A stretch of DNA of 7,992 nt, taken from assembly GCA_964353405.1 (NCBI GenBank), contig CAYGWJ010000009.1, positions 1 through 7,992 of the forward strand, written 5' to 3'. The DNA is from JBGLNJ01 sp964353405. GTDB lineage: Bacteria; Chloroflexota; Anaerolineae; Fen-1058. A program made the position numbers and the translations under genes. Positions 4,151 through 7,992 of this stretch are shown piece after piece; position 1 is the first letter of the stretch; each line of letters begins with the position of its first letter. Under the pieces are notes generated by a model, which saw nothing but the letters and a program-made list of their open reading frames with translations, searched no databases and had not been told where the DNA came from.

Positions 4151-7100
4151 GTGTCGTCAACCAACGCGCTGCTCATCCTCATCTTTGGCTTGAGCCTGGT
4201 GGTCGCAGGACTCGTTCTGCGCCGCCGGATGGCGTCGCGCCGCGCACTCGTCCAGCGCGTGGCCGAGATGTCTGCACTGGCCGAAGCGGGCCGTGCCATC
4301 GCCAGCGCCACGCTCGACGTGGACAAACTGTGCGAGCTGATCTACCAGCAGGCCAGCGCCATCGTAGATGCCTCGACCTTCCAGCTCGGCCTGTTTGAGG
4401 GCGATCACTATATCATCAAGCTCCGCCAGGTCAACAGCGTCCGCCAGACGCCCGCCGTCTTTGACCTGACCGAAAGCGAGGGCATCGTCGGATGGATGCG
4501 GCGGTCCGGCCAGCCGCTGCTGGCGCGGGACTTTCAGGCTGAAGTAGACTCGCTGCCCGCCCGCCCGCGTTACATCGGCTCTGATCCACCGCGCAGTGCC
4601 GTGTTCGTGCCACTCCTGGCCGGGCCAGATGTGATCGGCGCGCTGGCCATCCAGAGTCATGAGGTCGGCGCCTTTACGCAAGATCACGTCCGTCTGCTTT
4701 CCATCATCGCCAGCCAGGCCGGCTCGGCCATCTCTAACGCGCGCCTGCTGGAAAGTGAGCGCATGCGCGCCAAGCAGCTCGATCTGGTCGGCCGGGTGAG
4801 TCGCCAGATTGCCGCCATCCTTGACATCGGCGAGCTCTTTGAGAGTGTCGTCCGGCTGATACAACAGGCCTTTGGTTACTATCACATCGGCGTGTGCGTC
4901 TTCAACGAGCGCACCCACACCGTCGAGTTCCGCGCCAGCACGCAACCGTTGCTGCTGGGGCCCCGGGGGCTGGCCCTCGGCCAGGGCATCATCGGCTATG
5001 TGGCCCAATCGGGCGAGATGTTAGTGGTCAACGACACAAGCACCGACCCGCGCTATATCCAGTCGGATGTGCTGCCCGAAACCCGCAGTGAGCTGGCGGC
5101 GCCGCTCAAGTTCGGCAGCCTGGTGCTGGGCGTGCTGGATGTGCAGAGCGACCAGCAGAATGCCTTTGGCGAAAGTGATGTGCTCATCTTGCAGACGCTG
5201 GCCGACCAGGTCGCGATTGCCATCCGAGAAGCTCAACTCTACGAGGCCGAGCGCCACCGCCGCCGTGTGGCCGACACGCTGCGCGACATCGCCGCCATGC
5301 TCGCCAGCACGCTTGACCTTGACCCGCTGCTGGACAGGATTTTGGAGGGCCTGGAGCGCGTGGTCAAGTATGACGCGGTGGCTCTCTTGCTCAAGAACGA
5401 CCAGGGCACGTTGACGGTTCACGCAGCGCGCGGACTGCCCAGGGTCTGCTCCGCGCTGGGCCAAAAGATTTCGGTGCGGGAAGGCGGGCGCTTTATCCGC
5501 CTGCAAGAGACGCGCGGCCCGCTCATCTTTGGCCAGGAGGACGGCATCGGCGCCTTTCACGAACTGATCGGCTTGCCACTCGATCACTCGTGCCTGGGCG
5601 CGCCGCTCATCGCCCGCGACCCCCAGGGTACCCTTAAGGGGTACGAGCTCATCGGTTTTTTGTCCGTGGAGCAAGTCGAACCGCTCGCCTATACCCCCGA
5701 CGACGCGCAAGTCGTCTTTGCGCTGGCGGGCCAGGCGGCGCTGGCCATCTCGAACGCGCGTCTGTACGAGGCCGAGCGCGAGCAGGCCTGGGTAAGCACG
5801 GCCTTGCTGCAAGTGGCCGAAGCGACGACACGCGCCGCCGGTGTGGACCAGGTGCTCTCGACGGTGGTCCGCATCACGCCGATGCTGGCGGGCGTGGATC
5901 GCTGCGCCGTGCTATTGTGGGATGGATCACAGAATGTGTTTCGAGCCTCACATGAATACGGCCTCACGCGCGAGCAAGCCGATCTTTTTGCGAATCTCCG
6001 CATCCCCGCCGGCGGCTGGGAGCCGCTGGACGAACTGCGCCAGGACCAAGCGCCGGTTCGCATCACCGAACTGGAGGGCGAGGCGCAAATCGCGTTCGGC
6101 CACGGCTGCCTGCTGGCTCTGCCCCTGATGGCGCGCGGCCAAGTGGCCGGGGCAATGCTCGTGGGCACCCGCGACGGCAGCGCACTCAGCCCACGTCGAA
6201 AAGACATGATCAAGGGCATTGCCGACCAGGCCGCGCTGGCCATTGAAAGCTCTCAACTGGCGGCAGCCCAGCGCGAAGAAGCCTGGGTGAACATGGCGCT
6301 CCTCCAGGTCGCCGAAGCGGTTGGCAGCCAGACCGACCTGAACGAAGTTCTCACCACGGTCGTCCGCCTGACGCCGTTGCTGGTGGGCGTGGAAGCCTGC
6401 CTGGTGTTTCTATGGGACGCCGAGCGACACGCGTTTGTGGCAGGCTCCGCCTACGGCCTGCCACGCGACCGGTTGAAAGCATTCCACTCGCTGCACGTCC
6501 CCGGCGTGGCGTGGCCGGAGCCGGAAAACGAGCGCGACGCCATCCGGCGGCGCAGCGCCTCTGCCGCCAACCCCCAGGGGCCCCAGGGTGCCCTTGAGGG
6601 GTACGGCGCGCTGGCACCTGCACTGCGCGCAGGCGCAAGTGTGGCGGCGCAGGGTCTGCGCGCGCAGAGCGTCCCGCTCAATGTCTCGACCGAGCTGGGT
6701 CTGCGCGCGTCGAGCGCCTTTCCTCTGCGAGCCAAAGGCCGCGTGGTGGGCATGATGGTCGTCGAGGGCCTGCCGGAAGAAACGAGCCAGGTCAGCCCTA
6801 ACGCGATGAATATACTCTCGGGCATCGCGCACCAGACGGCCATCGCCATCGAGAACACGCGCCTGGTGACCGAGCTGGCCGCGCGCCAGCGGTTCGAGCA
6901 GGAGCTCCAGGTAGCGCGCGATATCCAGACCAGCTTTTTGCCGGCCGGCTGCCCAGAGGTGCCGGGCTGGCAAATCTCTGCTTTCTGGCGAGCGGCCCGT
7001 CAGGTGGGCGGCGACTTTTACGATTTCATCCCCCTGCCCCGCGATCACGAGGGGTTGGTGATCGCCGACGTGGCCGATAAAGGCGTCCCGGCCGCCCTGT

Positions 7101-7627
7101 TTATGGCGGTCAGCCGCACGCTCACGCGCGCGGCGGCTATCCACACTCATCGCTCGCCGGCAGAAGTGCTGATGCGCCTCAACGAGATGATCCTTGCCGA
7201 TGCGCGCTCCGATTTGTTCGTGACCATCTTTTTCGCCGATCTTTCGCCGGTGGGCCGTGTCGTCTCAGCCAACGCCGGGCACAATCCGCCGCTCGTCGTC
7301 CGCGCGGCAACGGGCGAGGTAGAGTGCCTCACGCCACATGGGATGGCGCTGGGAGTGCTGCCAAAAGTGACCCTGCACGACCAACACGTCAAGCTCGAAA
7401 ACGGCGACGTGCTGGTGCTTTACACCGACGGCGTGACGGATGCGCTGGACGGGCGCGGGCGCGAGTTCGGGCTGGAGCGATTGGGACGCTGCATCGTCGC
7501 CCATCGGCGCGGGACAGCGGAGGAAATTGTGGCGGCGATTCAAAAGGCCATCAACGATTTTGTAGGCGACGAGCCGCCCTTTGACGACTTGACACTGGTG
7601 GTAGCACGGCGATCCGTCGAGAGTTGA
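4151..7627 (+). CDS. Membrane-anchored five-GAF PP2C/SpoIIE phosphatase (RsbU-like)
   Basis: 1158 residues. Residues 5-23 form one transmembrane helix followed by RRRMASRR, so the rest is cytoplasmic. Five GAF domains follow at about 42-200, 212-364, 373-540, 550-702 and 712-904, joined by helical linkers (for example YEAERHRRR, YEAEREQAW), then a signalling helix to about 925 and a SpoIIE-type PP2C domain at 930-1155. Metal and catalytic motifs: GGDFYD (Asp955, Asp958), IADVADKGVPAALFM (Asp973), SANAGHNPP, LYTDGVTDA (Asp1093) and FDDLTLV (Asp1145, Asp1146). The family removes phosphate from the Ser of STAS antagonists; the GAFs presumably sense small ligands or redox state, unknown here. GTG start with GGAG at 4141-4144, 6 bases before. 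GAF4 and GAF5 are recent duplicates of each other. GAF3 and GAF5 carry repeat-encoded insertions (490-498; 807-831). Confidence 0.93.
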   Translation: MSSTNALLILIFGLSLVVAGLVLRRRMASRRALVQRVAEMSALAEAGRAIASATLDVDKLCELIYQQASAIVDASTFQLGLFEGDHYIIKLRQVNSVRQTPAVFDLTESEGIVGWMRRSGQPLLARDFQAEVDSLPARPRYIGSDPPRSAVFVPLLAGPDVIGALAIQSHEVGAFTQDHVRLLSIIASQAGSAISNARLLESERMRAKQLDLVGRVSRQIAAILDIGELFESVVRLIQQAFGYYHIGVCVFNERTHTVEFRASTQPLLLGPRGLALGQGIIGYVAQSGEMLVVNDTSTDPRYIQSDVLPETRSELAAPLKFGSLVLGVLDVQSDQQNAFGESDVLILQTLADQVAIAIREAQLYEAERHRRRVADTLRDIAAMLASTLDLDPLLDRILEGLERVVKYDAVALLLKNDQGTLTVHAARGLPRVCSALGQKISVREGGRFIRLQETRGPLIFGQEDGIGAFHELIGLPLDHSCLGAPLIARDPQGTLKGYELIGFLSVEQVEPLAYTPDDAQVVFALAGQAALAISNARLYEAEREQAWVSTALLQVAEATTRAAGVDQVLSTVVRITPMLAGVDRCAVLLWDGSQNVFRASHEYGLTREQADLFANLRIPAGGWEPLDELRQDQAPVRITELEGEAQIAFGHGCLLALPLMARGQVAGAMLVGTRDGSALSPRRKDMIKGIADQAALAIESSQLAAAQREEAWVNMALLQVAEAVGSQTDLNEVLTTVVRLTPLLVGVEACLVFLWDAERHAFVAGSAYGLPRDRLKAFHSLHVPGVAWPEPENERDAIRRRSASAANPQGPQGALEGYGALAPALRAGASVAAQGLRAQSVPLNVSTELGLRASSAFPLRAKGRVVGMMVVEGLPEETSQVSPNAMNILSGIAHQTAIAIENTRLVTELAARQRFEQELQVARDIQTSFLPAGCPEVPGWQISAFWRAARQVGGDFYDFIPLPRDHEGLVIADVADKGVPAALFMAVSRTLTRAAAIHTHRSPAEVLMRLNEMILADARSDLFVTIFFADLSPVGRVVSANAGHNPPLVVRAATGEVECLTPHGMALGVLPKVTLHDQHVKLENGDVLVLYTDGVTDALDGRGREFGLERLGRCIVAHRRGTAEEIVAAIQKAINDFVGDEPPFDDLTLVVARRSVES
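5619..5644 (-). repeat. Repeat A copy 4, inside GAF3 of the phosphatase
   Basis: A perfect inverted copy of the 26-base unit. Read in frame it encodes DPQGTLKGY (490-498) between APLIAR and LIGFLSV. In GAF1 and GAF2 the equivalent strands are joined by short turns (PLLAGPDVIGALAI; PLKFGSLVLGVLDV), so the repeat lengthens a beta turn by about nine residues without breaking the frame. Confidence 0.88.
6570..6604 (-). repeat. Repeat A copy 5 (diverged, with 9-base internal duplication), inside GAF5
   Basis: Inverted orientation, 35 bases. Compared with the 26-base unit it has an extra nine bases repeating CCCCAGG-like sequence and two or three substitutions, and it has lost the central TACC. 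It encodes NPQGPQGALEGY (807-818). The divergence suggests it is older than the other copies, and the 9-base expansion kept the frame. Confidence 0.75.
6615..6642 (+). repeat. Repeat B copy 1, inside GAF5
   Basis: A 28-base unit from CACCTGCAC to GCGCAAGTGT with the palindrome CTGCGCGCAG in the middle. It is identical to the two copies at 7697-7724 and 7732-7759. It lies 10 bases after repeat A copy 5 and is read in frame (about APALRAGASV, 822-831). Confidence 0.85.
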
Positions 7628-7876
7628 GCGTGGAATGACAAGCGTGAGCCCAACGTGCACCTTGCAGGAGATCTAGGCACCCAGCCCGTGCGCGCACACC
7701 TGCACTGCGCGCAGGCGCAAGTGTTGCGCCTCACCTGCACTGCGCGCAGGCGCAAGTGTCGTGTCATCGGCGTCACGTAATCACGTCAAGCGTGAGCACC
7801 TGCCACAGTTGCCCTCGATTGCCGAGGGGTTGGCAGGACAAGTCGAACCTGGCGCCTTGACGCTCGACACACCCCT
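7628..7876. other. Non-coding 3' flank of the phosphatase gene
   Basis: Apart from the repeat B pair, this stretch holds a nested stem: CCTGCCA (7799-7805) with TGGCAGG (7831-7837), enclosing CCCTCG (7812-7817) with CGAGGG (7823-7828). It could end the operon transcript or mark another repeat, but there is no T-run. No protein-like open frame with a ribosome binding site is seen. Confidence 0.4.
7697..7759 (+). repeat. Repeat B tandem pair downstream of the phosphatase gene
   Basis: Two identical 28-base units, 7697-7724 and 7732-7759, separated by TGCGCCT, giving a 35-base period. Both match the copy inside the phosphatase gene (6615-6642) base for base and in the same orientation. The word CAAGCGTGAGC occurs on both sides of the pair (7639-7649 and 7787-7797). 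The region is non-coding. Confidence 0.88.
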
Positions 7877-7992
7877 TAGAGCGGTTTCCTGATCAGTGTA
7901 CGGGATGGCTGCTCACGGCGGATTGCCAAATCCGCCGCTGGATTTGGCAATCCAGCGGGAGCATGCCGTACATGCAACTGGAATTCGCTCTA
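7877..7992. mobile_element. MITE-like element, copy 2 (116 bp, 27-nt terminal inverted repeats)
   Basis: The ends 7877-7903 and 7966-7992 match each other in inverted orientation and match both ends of the copy at 3085-3189 (TAGAGCGG/AWTTCC ... TRTACGG). The centre carries a perfect 14-bp hairpin: GGATTGCCAAATCC (7920-7933) with GGATTTGGCAATCC (7940-7953) and a 6-base loop. The interior differs from copy 1, so only the ends are conserved. The right terminus coincides with the last base of the window. Confidence 0.78.

Noticed and set aside
4157..5008. Long minus-strand frames opposite the phosphatase gene (also 5021-5812 and 6410-7150)
   Set aside because: They arise from high GC at third positions of the real gene; their translations lack any domain and contain the antisense of GAF and PP2C motifs.
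7697..7759. CRISPR array
   Set aside because: Two units with a 7-base spacer and a third copy inside a gene do not fit CRISPR repeat/spacer lengths, and no cas genes are present.

Overview
The window looks like a high-GC bacterial chromosome carrying a membrane-anchored partner-switching signalling operon and an unusual load of small non-autonomous repeats. The combination of STAS antagonists, an RsbW-type kinase and a giant multi-GAF SpoIIE/PP2C phosphatase, with GTG starts and many palindromic repeats, fits Chloroflexota (Anaerolineae-like) best. That is inference from gene style; no rRNA or taxonomic marker is present.

Layout. Positions 1-108 hold the 3' end of an unidentified plus-strand gene. 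Positions 109-778 contain no convincing gene. This stretch has an FMN-riboswitch-like 3' remnant followed by an intrinsic terminator (about 414-507), and immediately after it a 113-bp structured element with 11-bp terminal inverted repeats (509-621). On the minus strand lie an endonuclease/exonuclease/phosphatase (EEP) superfamily protein (779-1903) and, upstream of it, a single-domain response regulator (2139-2516). The regulator is read from a consensus promoter (TTGACA-16-TATAAT). Divergently, an extended -10 promoter at 2698-2725 drives the plus-strand cluster: STAS antagonist 1 (2755-3087), anti-sigma/serine kinase (3231-3653), STAS antagonist 2 (3650-4024) and an 1158-residue phosphatase with one transmembrane helix, five GAF domains and a PP2C domain (4151-7627).

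How the genes would work together. By analogy with RsbU/RsbV/RsbW, the kinase would phosphorylate and inactivate the STAS proteins and, in their absence, bind its target (a sigma factor or other partner not in this window). The GAF-gated phosphatase would dephosphorylate the STAS proteins to release the target. The receiver-only regulator next door may feed into the same circuit, but nothing in the sequence proves this.

The most unusual content is three families of small repeats woven through the operon. Repeat A is a 26-nt palindromic unit centred on AGGGTACCCT, with five copies plus-or-minus variants: three lie inside genes in open frames and add residues to the proteins, and two form a 33-bp inverted pair in the gap before the phosphatase gene. 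Repeat B is a 28-nt GC-rich unit with one copy inside the phosphatase and a tandem pair after it. The third family is a MITE-like element with 27-nt terminal inverted repeats and TA ends. One copy supplies the stop codon of STAS antagonist 1, and a second ends exactly at the right edge of the window.
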